Assembly: GCA_018703155.1 (NCBI GenBank) | Contig: JABJGS010000040.1 | Coordinates: 16,262-80,261 of the forward strand | DNA: 64,000 nucleotides | Direction of reading: 5' to 3' | From: Francisellaceae bacterium | GTDB lineage: Bacteria; Pseudomonadota; Gammaproteobacteria; UBA6186; Azoamicaceae | Shown: one piece after another, positions 55,523 through 64,000 of the stretch | Layout of the letters: every line of letters begins with the position of its first letter | Position numbering within the stretch: the stretch's first letter is position 1 | Position numbers and translations under genes: made by a program | The notes under the pieces: generated by a model | The model's database searches: none | What the model was told of the DNA's origin: nothing | The model's input: the letters and a program-made list of their open reading frames with translations, nothing else

Positions 55523-57742
55523 CTAATCAACAATTTCTAACTTAGCATATCCTATGGCCAACCATTTTGTTCCAGATATTTCGAACTGAATGTTAATTCT
55601 CGCCCGCTCTCCATCACCCTCAAAATCTGTAACCACACCTATGCCAAACTTTTTATGTGACACTCTCTGGCCAAGACTATACCCTGCACACGATGTCCCT
55701 TTGGTTACTTTCGTAGAACGGTATTGTGTATACCCATATGCCTTGCCTCCATATGCGGGATTTTTAGGGGCAATAGGCATGCGATAATGTGCTGGTGGAC
55801 TTACCTCCATTTTCCTACTTTTACTGTTTTTGAACTTAGCAGGAATCTCCTCGATAAATCTAGAAGCCGTCCTGATATCTTCACGCCCAAATAACCTACG
55901 TCGATTCGCATGAGTAATGTGCAACATCTGCATCGCGCGAGTTATGCCAACGTAACAGAGCCTACGTTCTTCCTCAACTCCCATAGGATCATCTTTTGTT
56001 AAATAATGTGGAAAAAGACCTTCTTCTACACCACAAATAAATACCATTGGAAACTCTAATCCCTTAGCAGAATGTAATGTCATCATCTGCACAGCATCTT
56101 GGTCATGAGACTTCTTATCACCAGAATCTAACGCTGCATAGGAAATAAACTCTAATATCACCTCGGCATTAGTTAAATTAGCACCACTTTCTTGGCTTTG
56201 ACTAACAAAATCACCAGAAGCATTAATTAACTCTTCTAAGTTTTCTGCACGAGCCTGTGCCTTCTCGCCACGCTGCTCTTTAAAATGTACTAAAAGACCA
56301 CTTTTTTCAATTATTTTAACAACGACATCCGCAAGCGTTCCTGTTTGCATTATTTCTTGCAAGCTCTCAATAATTTTCAGGAATGTTTCCACGCCACCGC
56401 GAGCTTTGCCCGTTAACAAAGATTCATCTACAGCTATTTCACCAGCTTGCAACAAGCTAACATTATATTGCGCTGACACGGCTCTTATTTTTTCAATGCT
56501 TTTCGCACCCACACCGCGCGGGGGTACGTTAATAACCCTCTCAAAAGCAGAAGTATCATCTGGACTTATCACTAAACGTAAATATGCCATTGCATCTTTA
56601 ATTTCAGCTCTCTCGAAAAAGCGTAGCCCTCCATATATTACATATGGGATACCAACTCGAACAAATGCTTCTTCTAAGACTCGTGATTGTGCATTGGAAC
56701 GATATAAAACAGCAACATCTTTAGCATTTTTCCCTTGTGCTAAATAGTCCTGAACCTTCCGTACTACATATAAAGATTCATCATCTTCATTTAAGGCACC
56801 ATAAACTTGAATTTTATCTCCTGGACCAGCATCAGTCCAAAGATTTTTACCCATTCTCTGGGTGTTATTACTAATTAGTGAGTTTGCAGCGGATAAAATT
56901 AACTCGGTTGAGCGATAATTTTGCTCTAAGCGAACCACTTTACAATTAGCATAATCTTTTTGAAACTTATCAATATTTTCAACTTTAGCGCCACGCCACC
57001 CATAAATAGACTGATCATCATCTCCAACTATCGTAATTGAATGTGCCCGCATTGCTAGCTTTTGTAACCATGCATATTGAATTGTATTCGTATCCTGAAA
57101 CTCATCTACCAATATATGTGTGAATTTTGCCTGATATCGTGCTAAAACCACGGCATTATCAAGTAATTCGTATCCACGTAAAAGTAATTCTGCAAAATCA
57201 ACGAGCCCTTCGGTTAAGCAAATTTCATCATAACGCTTAAAAACTTCAATAAAAACTGCTTCATGTGTATGCGTTGCAACTAAAGAACCTGATCTAAGCC
57301 CCTCATCTTTTTTACCATTAATATAATACTGAGCTTTCTTCGGAGGCCAGTTATCTTCATCAACCTCCATTTGCTTCATTAGTCGCCTAATGATTGCCAA
57401 CTGATCTTCAGAATCTATAACTTGGAAATTATCCGGTAAGCCCACCTCTTTATTGTTTTGGCGCAACATTTTATGCGCCAAGCCATGAAATGTCCCCACC
57501 CACATTGAGGCAACGTCACCATCGACCATATCCTGCAAACGGCGCCTCATTTCATGGGCAGCCTTATTCGTAAAGGTAACTGATAAAATCTGTCCAGGAT
57601 AGACGTTGTGATTTTTTATTAGCCAGGTAATTCTCTGTACAAGAACCCTAGTTTTTCCACTGCCGGCACCAGCTAAAACAAGTAACGGTCCGATATCCGC
57701 ACATACAGCTTCTAGCTGCTGCGTATTTAAATCTTCTAACAC
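55523..57742 (-). CDS. uvrD: DNA helicase II (UvrD)
   Basis: 739 residues. Q motif LNTQQLEAV, Walker A LAGAGSGKTRVLVQR, Walker B ILVDEFQDTN, GDDDQSIYGWRGA, EQNYRSTELIL, LHSAKGLEFPMVFI, CYVGITRAMQML, and the C-terminal KKFGIGVV domain. Superfamily 1A 3'-5' helicase for nucleotide excision and mismatch repair. Confidence 0.97.
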   Translation of the reverse strand: MLEDLNTQQLEAVCADIGPLLVLAGAGSGKTRVLVQRITWLIKNHNVYPGQILSVTFTNKAAHEMRRRLQDMVDGDVASMWVGTFHGLAHKMLRQNNKEVGLPDNFQVIDSEDQLAIIRRLMKQMEVDEDNWPPKKAQYYINGKKDEGLRSGSLVATHTHEAVFIEVFKRYDEICLTEGLVDFAELLLRGYELLDNAVVLARYQAKFTHILVDEFQDTNTIQYAWLQKLAMRAHSITIVGDDDQSIYGWRGAKVENIDKFQKDYANCKVVRLEQNYRSTELILSAANSLISNNTQRMGKNLWTDAGPGDKIQVYGALNEDDESLYVVRKVQDYLAQGKNAKDVAVLYRSNAQSRVLEEAFVRVGIPYVIYGGLRFFERAEIKDAMAYLRLVISPDDTSAFERVINVPPRGVGAKSIEKIRAVSAQYNVSLLQAGEIAVDESLLTGKARGGVETFLKIIESLQEIMQTGTLADVVVKIIEKSGLLVHFKEQRGEKAQARAENLEELINASGDFVSQSQESGANLTNAEVILEFISYAALDSGDKKSHDQDAVQMMTLHSAKGLEFPMVFICGVEEGLFPHYLTKDDPMGVEEERRLCYVGITRAMQMLHITHANRRRLFGREDIRTASRFIEEIPAKFKNSKSRKMEVSPPAHYRMPIAPKNPAYGGKAYGYTQYRSTKVTKGTSCAGYSLGQRVSHKKFGIGVVTDFEGDGERARINIQFEISGTKWLAIGYAKLEIVD

Positions 57743-57817
57743 GACAATACTGCTTATTGAAAAACTTATGCTAATTCTATCAAAAAGATTATGGCTCCGC
57801 AGCTCATTTTATTATTA

Positions 57818-58285
57818 TTAGCTATCATGCCGCCAGGTGCCATCGTCTTGCCGACAAGCCTGACCCTTCAAAACTTCCTGCTTGCCCTCAATAAACACTG
57901 TATTTGTATAGCTGCGACACACTCGATTTGATTTTTCAGTAGTGTTAGTTACCACAAAGTTACCGCGATGATTGGTGTTTGGATTTTTCCAAGAAGATAC
58001 AACGTTATCTGGCTGTTTTTCTAATGTGCGATAAGCTGCTTGATTTGCTAGCTCTTTATCTCGGTGATCCATTTTGGCACCAACATGAGCTCCCAGCTGT
58101 GCCCCCAGAAGGGTGCCGATAGCAACTCCAGCCAACTGACCATTACCTTTACCAAACTGAGACCCAACTAAGGCACCAGTTGCAGCGCCAATAAATGTTC
58201 CAGCACTTTCTTTTGGGCCATCAGCAGTACAGCCAGTAAGAAATAATACTAGCAATACTGTGCTTATAATGATTTTATGCTTCAC
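57818..58285 (-). CDS. glycine-zipper outer-membrane lipoprotein (17 kDa antigen type)
   Basis: 155 residues. Lipobox LFLTGC (Cys19), two-helix glycine zipper (GTFIGAATGALVGSQFG, GVAIGTLLGAQLGAHVG; about 29-70), then a Cys-containing C-terminal domain (VCRSYTNTVFIEGKQEVLKGQACRQDDGTW) of the RT0821/Lpp0805 surface-protein type. Anchored in the outer membrane. Confidence 0.85.
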   Translation of the reverse strand: MKHKIIISTVLLVLFLTGCTADGPKESAGTFIGAATGALVGSQFGKGNGQLAGVAIGTLLGAQLGAHVGAKMDHRDKELANQAAYRTLEKQPDNVVSSWKNPNTNHRGNFVVTNTTEKSNRVCRSYTNTVFIEGKQEVLKGQACRQDDGTWRHDS

Positions 58286-58287
58286 AA

Positions 58288-58346
58288 GGTCTCCCCAAAA
58301 TAAAAACGTCGACTGTCTGTTATTATAGGCAATTTTGGCAGAGACC
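58288..58346 (-). promoter_or_regulatory. promoter -10 and inverted repeat ahead of the lipoprotein gene
   Basis: A TATAAT lies at 58322-58327 on the minus strand; no good -35. Arms GGTCTC-C-CCAAAAT (58288-58301) and ATTTTGG-CA-GAGACC (58332-58346) flank it. A transcript starting here would hold only one arm, so the repeat would act at the DNA level. Confidence 0.4.
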
Positions 58347-58381
58347 GGAATATTTTTTGGTTATAAACACTAGTTTGCTGG

Positions 58382-58807
58382 TTATTCAGCCAACTCTTTT
58401 AGCGCTTTTAATACTGTTACTTTCACAGCGTTCATTGCTGGCTTTGCTGCTATTTTAACTTCAGTACCAGTTAAAGGGCTAACCATAGTACGTGCTTTAG
58501 TAGCTTTCTTTTTTATTTTTCTAAGCTTTAAGCCAAGAAATGGTAAAATAATTTCGCCAGAACCACGCTTTTTCAGGTGTCCACGCATTACGCCCTTTAA
58601 TTCTGCAAACACGGCTTCTACTTGTACTTTAGTTAGCCCGGTGTTTTCAGATAAAATATTTAAAATATCAGCTCTAGTATGCTTGTCTTTAAAGGTTGGT
58701 GAGGTTTTTTTAGCAACCCGCTTTACCTTTACGCTTACTTTAGGTTTAACCTGTTCTTTATCTTGTGTCTTTACTTTCTCTTGTGCCTTTACTTTTTTTA
58801 CAGACAT
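58382..58807 (-). CDS. HU-family DNA-binding protein with lysine-rich N-terminus
   Basis: 141 residues from ATG 58807 (GGAG 6 bases upstream; the frame continues to 58831). Basic low-complexity N-terminus (KKVKAQEKVKTQDKEQ) of about 40 residues, then an HU/IHF fold (TRADILNILSENTGLTKVQVEAVFAEL, GSGEIILPFLGLKLRKIKKKATKARTM). The usual GRNP motif is replaced by SPLTGTEVKIAAKP. Nucleoid-type DNA binding. The promoter is unusually clear. Confidence 0.85.
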   Translation of the reverse strand: MSVKKVKAQEKVKTQDKEQVKPKVSVKVKRVAKKTSPTFKDKHTRADILNILSENTGLTKVQVEAVFAELKGVMRGHLKKRGSGEIILPFLGLKLRKIKKKATKARTMVSPLTGTEVKIAAKPAMNAVKVTVLKALKELAE

Positions 58808-58839
58808 TAAAATCTCCATTACGTCAATCAATAGCGCGC

Positions 58840-58868
58840 ATTATGACAACAGATTTCACGAAAAGCAA
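58840..58868 (-). promoter_or_regulatory. sigma-70 promoter of the HU-like gene
   Basis: On the minus strand, TTGCTT and CATAAT separated by exactly 17 bases, 33 bases before the ATG at 58807. Confidence 0.6.
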
Positions 58869-58886
58869 GCAGGCCTTTTATTTATC

Positions 58887-59492
58887 CTATAAATCTAAGA
58901 CTTCTATACAAGAAGGGTTATCATAACTTGGAAAGTTTATTCTTCTGCTAACCTTATGAAGCGCCAAATTTACCGAAAAGTCACTTGTGAAATCTAAATG
59001 CCGCTTGCGTCGTCTTTGCAACCATGGTGCAACCTCGTTAGCATTTAATAATAACGGCATACGAGAATGTAGACGATTTATCTTGGTAGTAGCTTCCCTG
59101 GTAATTACAGCACAAGTATTTTCTGAGTATATGCCTGCCATGTACAACAACCCACGGGGATCATGAACATAGTACGGCTGCTTTGATGAGCCCACACTTT
59201 CCCACTCATAATAACCTGAGGCAATAATAACACATCGATTATTCTTATAAGAAAATGCAAATGTTCGCTTCTCTGTTATTGTTTCAAATCGTGCATTAAT
59301 AAATGGCTTGCCTTGATGCCAACTTGGTGAAAAGCCCCAGGACATAAATTCCAGACATTCAGGCTCGCGCAACACTAAAACCACATCATCAGGAGCTATA
59401 TTATATCTGGGCCTATAGGCAACATGATTAGTAAACCCTAGTTTTTGCTTAAGGTTTTCATAATTAATTCCCAAAGCAAACCTTCCACACAT
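58887..59492 (-). CDS. SRAP (HMCES/YedK) family protein
   Basis: 201 residues. Catalytic Cys2 (MCGRFAL), PRYNIAPDDVV, FINARFETITEKRTF, GYYEWE, HSRMPLLL with His. Covalently traps abasic sites in single-stranded DNA. Four bases after glmS, in the same direction. Reasonable length for the family (about 220). Confidence 0.93.
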   Translation of the reverse strand: MCGRFALGINYENLKQKLGFTNHVAYRPRYNIAPDDVVLVLREPECLEFMSWGFSPSWHQGKPFINARFETITEKRTFAFSYKNNRCVIIASGYYEWESVGSSKQPYYVHDPRGLLYMAGIYSENTCAVITREATTKINRLHSRMPLLLNANEVAPWLQRRRKRHLDFTSDFSVNLALHKVSRRINFPSYDNPSCIEVLDL

Positions 59493-59496
59493 AATT

Positions 59497-61302
59497 TTAC
59501 TCCACAGTAACTGACTTGGCTAAGTTACGGGGTTGATCGACATCAGTACCCTTAAGTACTGCAACATAATATGACAATAACTGTAGAGGTATACTATAAA
59601 CAACAGGCGCTAATGCTTCGCTGGTTTTGGGCATTTGAAAGTGATGCGCTGCATGCTCTGATTGAGCACCAAAAACAAAAACTTCCCCACCCCTGGCACT
59701 AACCTCACTAATATTTGCAGTGACCTTATCAAAAAGGCGATCTTCTGGTAACAGAAATATCACAGGCATGTCCTCATCAACCAAGGCTAATGGTCCATGC
59801 TTAAGCTCACCAGCTGGATACGCCTCCGCATGAATATAAGACAACTCTTTTAATTTTAGCGCTCCCTCCAATGCAATAGGAAACAACATCCCTCGCCCTA
59901 AAAACAAGACATGATTTTTGTTGGCCAGCTTGTGAGCCAAATCTTTAAGTTTGTCTTCCTGAGCAAGCATTTGAGTAACCAGCTGCGGCAACTCACGTAA
60001 ATCCTCACAAGAAAATTCTATATTTTGTATTCCAGCTAATGCATTGGTTAACATATACAAGCCTACAAGCTGTGTAGTAAACCCTTTTGTCGTTGCCACA
60101 CCAATCTCTGGTCCAGCATGGGTTAACAAACTTAGATCACAGCAGCGCATTAGAGAACTTTCCGGAACATTACAAATAGCTAAAGACCCCAAAAGATTTG
60201 CATCTCCGCGCACATCCGCTAATGCAGCTAATGTATCTGCTGTCTCTCCTGATTGAGAGATTGCTACAATCAATGTTCCATGAGGCATGGCTCGTCGTCG
60301 ATAACGAAATTCACTAGCAATTTCTACATTACACGGCAATCCTGTAAACTCTTCAATCCAGTAACGACCAACCACACCTGCATGGTAGCTAGTTCCACAA
60401 GCAATAATTTGTACATACCTTACGTTGGCAAAAATATCTTTTGCTTTACTGCCAAACACTTCTGGAACAACCACGCCATTAGAAATACGGTCTGAAATCG
60501 TATCTTCAATTGCCTGAGGTTGTTCAAAAATTTCCTTATGCATGTAGTGCTTATGACTGCCTTTATCTGCAACATCAAAAGAAATAGCTCTCTTTTTTAT
60601 CTCCCGGCTCACATTGCTCCCAGAACGATCAAAGCACTCAACTCCGGAACGAGTTATTTTTGCAACATCACCATCTTGTAAATAAATAAATTCCTGGGTC
60701 AATTTCTGCAATGCTAATGGATCTGAGGCAATAAAATGCTCCCCTACCCCCATACCAACAACTAGAGGGCTACCCTCTCTTGCCACAATTAAAGTATCTG
60801 GGTCCATTACATCTATAACTGCAATAGCATATGCTCCTCTTAACCGAGCAATAGTGCTATTCACTGCAGTAAATAGATCTACCTCGCCTTCGTGGAGCTC
60901 ATTATATATGCAGGCTGCAATAATTTCTGAATCGGTATCTGAACTAATATCATTAGCTTGTAACTTTAATTCTTGCGCCAGAGCTTTGTAGTTATCAATG
61001 ATTCCGTTATGTACCAAAGCTATTCTTGAACCAAACAAATGTGGGTGTGCATTATTTTCATTTGGCTCACCATGCGTAGCCCACCTTGTATGTGCAATGC
61101 CAATTTTCCCCTGTGCTTGCTCTTCATCAATACTATTAACTAGCTCAGAGACCTTCCCAGCACAACGCTGTCGATTTATCTTTCCAGCATTTATGAGAGC
61201 AACACCAGCCGAGTCATAGCCCCGGTACTCTAACCGTAACAAGCCATCAAGCAATACTGGTAATATATTTCGCTCTCCAATAGCACCAACTATTCCACAC
61301 AT
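59497..61302 (-). CDS. glmS: glucosamine-6-phosphate synthase
   Basis: 601 residues. Amidotransferase with Cys2 (MCGIVGAIGERN), HTRWATHGEP, two SIS domains (CGTSYHAGVVGRYW, ISQSGETADTLAAL, GRGMLFPIALEGALKLKE), ending NLAKSVTVE with the usual C-terminal DxPRNLAKSVT. Makes GlcN-6-P for the cell wall. Nine bases downstream of glmU. Confidence 0.98.
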   Translation of the reverse strand: MCGIVGAIGERNILPVLLDGLLRLEYRGYDSAGVALINAGKINRQRCAGKVSELVNSIDEEQAQGKIGIAHTRWATHGEPNENNAHPHLFGSRIALVHNGIIDNYKALAQELKLQANDISSDTDSEIIAACIYNELHEGEVDLFTAVNSTIARLRGAYAIAVIDVMDPDTLIVAREGSPLVVGMGVGEHFIASDPLALQKLTQEFIYLQDGDVAKITRSGVECFDRSGSNVSREIKKRAISFDVADKGSHKHYMHKEIFEQPQAIEDTISDRISNGVVVPEVFGSKAKDIFANVRYVQIIACGTSYHAGVVGRYWIEEFTGLPCNVEIASEFRYRRRAMPHGTLIVAISQSGETADTLAALADVRGDANLLGSLAICNVPESSLMRCCDLSLLTHAGPEIGVATTKGFTTQLVGLYMLTNALAGIQNIEFSCEDLRELPQLVTQMLAQEDKLKDLAHKLANKNHVLFLGRGMLFPIALEGALKLKELSYIHAEAYPAGELKHGPLALVDEDMPVIFLLPEDRLFDKVTANISEVSARGGEVFVFGAQSEHAAHHFQMPKTSEALAPVVYSIPLQLLSYYVAVLKGTDVDQPRNLAKSVTVE

Positions 61303-61311
61303 ATCCGCCCC

Positions 61312-62697
61312 TTAAGTTGTTTTATCTTTTTTTTCCTGCAAAGCTAATAACGCCTTACTTTCTTTACTGATCTGTTTTTTGAGATTTACTGTTAGTTTTT
61401 TTGCTGGGGCATCTTCCATTAATGTTGTCCCGGCAGCCAACAAAGCTCCCTCACCAATTTCAACCGGCGCAATCAGCTGACATCCAGACCCAATAAAAGC
61501 GCCATTGTTTATCTTAGTTAAATGTTTATTTTTTCCGTCATAATTACAGGTAATGGTGCCAGCACCAATATTTACCCCAGAGCCAACTATAGCGTCACCA
61601 ATATAACTCAAATGATTAATCTTGGAGGATTCAGCCACTGTCGTATTTTTAGTTTCGACAAAGTTACCTATTTTCACTCTGTCTTTTAGAACCGTTTTCG
61701 GCCGGATTCGAGCAAATGGCCCAACGTCACATCCGGCCCCAATGATGGCTCCATCGATAATGCTATTTGCTTTAATGTGGGCTTGTGCAAATATTTTACT
61801 ATTGCGGATCACACAATTTGGCTCAATATAAACCTCGTCTCCAAGCTCAACTTCACCTTCAAATACACAGTTAATGTCTATGCTTACATCTTTACCACAA
61901 ACAAGATTGCCGCGAATATCACAACGTTGAGGATCAAAAATACGCACCCCATTCTGCAATAATTTCTTAACTTGCCGTGCCTGCATCTGCCGCTCTGCAT
62001 GTGCTAAATCAACATGTGAATTAATTCCCAGAGCATGAGTCATGGGAATTTGTTGTGCTATAACACGCACACCACTAGCTACCGCTAATTCAATAAGGCT
62101 GGTTAAGTAATACTCTCCACTACTGCTGCTTTTTACTAAACTTTGCATCCACAACTTTAATTTCTGAGTAGGAAAGATTAAAACACCAGTATTAATTTCA
62201 GTAATTTCAAGCTCACTAGCACTGGCATCTTTATGTTCAACAATTTTGGTTACAGAACCATTAGGATTACACACCACACGGCCCAGACCAGATGGTTCTG
62301 TAACCTGAGCACTAAGTATGCCAACGTCATTGGGACCAGTTTTTTCTAGTAAAGAATTAATATCTTCGGTTGTCACCAGAGGCATGTCTCCAAGCAACAC
62401 TAGAGTTTGAGTTGCTTTAACATCCAAAGCATTCTCCAAAGCAACCCGCACAGCATGCCCTGTTCCTAACTGTAGCTCCTGGTGCACCCAAGATAGCCCC
62501 CGCTCTTCAGCCAGGCCCATTAAGACCTCACCTTGATGCCCATGAACAATAGATATTAACTCTGGATTGAGTCCAGCAGCAGCCTCCACTACCCACAAGA
62601 ACATTGGTTTGCCGGCAACCTTGTGTGCTGGCTTGGGTAAACTACTTCCCATACGTGTTCCCTTGCCTGCGGCAAGTACGACAACTAGCAAACTCAT
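61312..62697 (-). CDS. glmU: bifunctional N-acetylglucosamine-1-P uridyltransferase / GlcN-1-P acetyltransferase
   Basis: 461 residues from ATG 62697 (GGGGA 6 bases upstream; a further ATG is at 62703, and the much longer frame is spurious). Pyrophosphorylase LAAGKGTRMGSSLPKP, then hexapeptide left-handed helix (FVETKNTTVAESSKINHLSYIGDAIVG, GTITCNYDGKNKHLTKI). Makes UDP-GlcNAc; paired with glmS. Confidence 0.97.
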   Translation of the reverse strand: MSLLVVVLAAGKGTRMGSSLPKPAHKVAGKPMFLWVVEAAAGLNPELISIVHGHQGEVLMGLAEERGLSWVHQELQLGTGHAVRVALENALDVKATQTLVLLGDMPLVTTEDINSLLEKTGPNDVGILSAQVTEPSGLGRVVCNPNGSVTKIVEHKDASASELEITEINTGVLIFPTQKLKLWMQSLVKSSSSGEYYLTSLIELAVASGVRVIAQQIPMTHALGINSHVDLAHAERQMQARQVKKLLQNGVRIFDPQRCDIRGNLVCGKDVSIDINCVFEGEVELGDEVYIEPNCVIRNSKIFAQAHIKANSIIDGAIIGAGCDVGPFARIRPKTVLKDRVKIGNFVETKNTTVAESSKINHLSYIGDAIVGSGVNIGAGTITCNYDGKNKHLTKINNGAFIGSGCQLIAPVEIGEGALLAAGTTLMEDAPAKKLTVNLKKQISKESKALLALQEKKDKTT

Positions 62698-62791
62698 TGG
62701 CATTCCCCACTTTTTGCCGAATAATAACATAAAAATACTAATACTGTTTGTATAGTCGCATTCCCCCCCAAGATTAAGATACAATGTTTCC

Positions 62792-64000
62792 ATGAAAGGA
62801 ATATATCGAACAAATGGATTTGGGTTGCTCGAGGTTTTAATAACAGCCTTGGTGCTTTCTATTGGCCTTCTTGGGACCGCAGTGCTGAATGTTAAGTCTG
62901 CAAAGTTAGCCCACAAAGTAAAACATGCATCGAATGCAGCCTTACTTGCCAATGAGCTAGCCAGCTCCATGTATGCCAACCCTTTAGAAATATCCACAGG
63001 CACCGCTGGCGCCTATCACCTAATACTCAATAACAACAAACAAGACAGCCTCAACTTTAATTGCTCAAACCCAGAGCAATGCTTCCAGACTCGAGCCAGT
63101 GGCGGAAGTTACTGGTGGGAAAAATCAACTATTTCTGGCCGCGACTGCCGTAGCAACGAATGCTGGTCTGTAGAGCAAGCTATTTTTGATATCATCATGG
63201 TTAATGAAAAAATTGCCGCCCAGCTCCCTGAAGGCAGGATATCTGCATTTACCCACTCTGAAGGAGAGTATACATTAACAATAAGTTGGACCGATCCCAA
63301 GAGCGAAATCTCACCATCGACAACAGTGAAAATCCCTTATGATGGCTCAGCATTTGATCCCGCAATTAGGATCCGACAAATACCTTATGCTCTTTACATG
63401 TCAGATACAACGCCTAAAACTGGAGAGACTCAAACCTTGCCAGATACCATTCTGGAACCTTGGCTTTTATATTTTCACAGCTGGCTTGATAATGTCAGGC
63501 GCCCGGTACCAGAAGAAGGAAGATATACGCACGACGTGGATAACTCAGTTGTCGAAGACATACACAGCGGCTACGTAAACAATACCCAACTAAACTCAAT
63601 ATGTGATAATCACGAGCTACAAAACAATGCTATTTGCGACAGGGAATTCCCAGACACTCAACCAATAATTATAGATACAGCGGAAACATCATCCATCGGC
63701 AGCATCATTAGCCCAGCAACCCTATCCACATCGCTTAGACAGGATGGCTCTATTCCCGAGGGACGAGCAACCCCCCTAGAGACATTCGCCACCCCGGCAC
63801 CAATACCAATTAGCGGTGGATGGTCGGACTGGAGTAGAGTCCCTGGACGTGGACCCCGCGACCGCGAGGATTGCGGATACTATACACGTTCATGCACCAA
63901 CCCGGCGCCTGAGCATGCAGGGGCTCAATGTGCCGGCTCTCCCGGTGAGTGTAGAACTCATGGCTGTCAGGTCACTTCAGATCCGGTTACTTTTCTCACA
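62792..64000 (+). CDS. PilV-like minor prepilin with a thrombospondin type 1-like tail, open at the window edge
   Basis: 403 codons without a stop. Type IV prepilin start: leader MKGIYRTNG, cleavage before Phe10, Glu at mature position 5, then a hydrophobic helix (LLEVLITALVLSIGLLGT). Residues 40-190 resemble PilV-type minor pilins (VKHASNAALLANELASSMYAN; EGEYTLTISWTD). Near residues 340-390, WSDWSRVPGRGPRDRE...YYTRSCTNPAPEHAG...CAGSPGEC has the WxxW, Cys and Pro layout of a thrombospondin type 1 repeat. The tail is GC-richer than the start. Probably exposed at a pilus tip. Divergent from glmU. Confidence 0.72.
   Translation, partial: MKGIYRTNGFGLLEVLITALVLSIGLLGTAVLNVKSAKLAHKVKHASNAALLANELASSMYANPLEISTGTAGAYHLILNNNKQDSLNFNCSNPEQCFQTRASGGSYWWEKSTISGRDCRSNECWSVEQAIFDIIMVNEKIAAQLPEGRISAFTHSEGEYTLTISWTDPKSEISPSTTVKIPYDGSAFDPAIRIRQIPYALYMSDTTPKTGETQTLPDTILEPWLLYFHSWLDNVRRPVPEEGRYTHDVDNSVVEDIHSGYVNNTQLNSICDNHELQNNAICDREFPDTQPIIIDTAETSSIGSIISPATLSTSLRQDGSIPEGRATPLETFATPAPIPISGGWSDWSRVPGRGPRDREDCGYYTRSCTNPAPEHAGAQCAGSPGECRTHGCQVTSDPVTFLT

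Noticed and set aside
61312..63003. 563-residue frame for glmU
   Set aside because: The first 100 residues lie antisense to the prepilin gene and have no family match; GlmU starts at 62697 with a ribosome site.
1..64000. CRISPR arrays, insertion sequences, prophage genes, rRNA
   Set aside because: No regularly spaced repeats, transposase or phage genes, or rRNA were seen in the window.

Overview
The window looks like chromosome from an AT-rich gammaproteobacterium. The gene order yibN-like, grxC, secB, gpsA, with divergent gpmI-envC-ctpA, is the classical gammaproteobacterial one. RpoH carries an exact RpoH box, HemB is of the Pseudomonas (non-zinc) type, and MSHA-type pilus genes, cytochromes c4 and c5 and OprP-like porins are present. 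Several large genes without recognisable relatives, an ankyrin protein and a protein ending in a perfect CaaX box suggest a host-associated or intracellular life, perhaps near the Legionellales. The placement is inference; no marker in the window fixes it.

Layout. 1-5.3 kb: minus-strand MSHA pilus assembly cluster (mshI, a PilN-like gene, mshJ, mshK, mshL, mshN, start of mshE), with mshI and mshL each split by a -1 frameshift at an A-run. 5.4-9.0 kb: an L,D-transpeptidase, a CaaX-ending protein, an acidic low-complexity protein and a tiny lipoprotein. 9.1-15.4 kb: housekeeping (gpsA, secB, grxC, rhodanese; gpmI, envC with a probable ATT start, ctpA). 15.3-21.9 kb: an accessory block with two very long unknown genes, each broken by -1 frameshifts at homopolymers, and an ankyrin-repeat gene interrupted by an in-frame TAG. 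22-32.9 kb: rpoH, an FAD oxidoreductase, hemB, trxA-rho, the hemCDXY operon, a carboxylesterase, lptM-dapF. 32.9-38.8 kb: an OprP-like porin, a decayed-looking small locus, dsbB, an unknown gene, fdxA, a HAD phosphatase, glnB lacking the uridylylated tyrosine, ubiK, a CDP-alcohol phosphatidyltransferase. 38.9-48.2 kb: Kef-type antiporter, cytochrome c5, tRNA-Arg(CCG), tsaC/sua5, purEK, a GT39/GtrA/GT2 envelope-glycosylation set, dsbA and cytochrome c4. 48.3-62.7 kb: two tandem porins, engB, polA, thrB-like kinase, uvrD, a glycine-zipper lipoprotein, an HU-like protein, a SRAP protein, glmS and glmU. 62.8 kb to the end: a PilV-like minor prepilin, open at the window edge, whose C-terminal part resembles a thrombospondin type 1 repeat.

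How it fits together. Pilus genes lie at both ends (MSHA assembly on the left, a minor pilin with an adhesin-like tail on the right). The periplasmic disulfide system (dsbA, dsbB) would serve the cysteine-rich pilin tail and envelope proteins. Heme synthesis (hemB, hemCDXY) feeds the c-type cytochromes. The unknown genes at 6.5-8.8 kb and 15.3-21.9 kb are the likeliest host-interaction proteins. Five separate gene breaks, all of the same -1 type and all at 7-8 base homopolymers within the first 19 kb, are the most striking unexplained pattern; sequencing error, decay or slippage-based expression are all possible.
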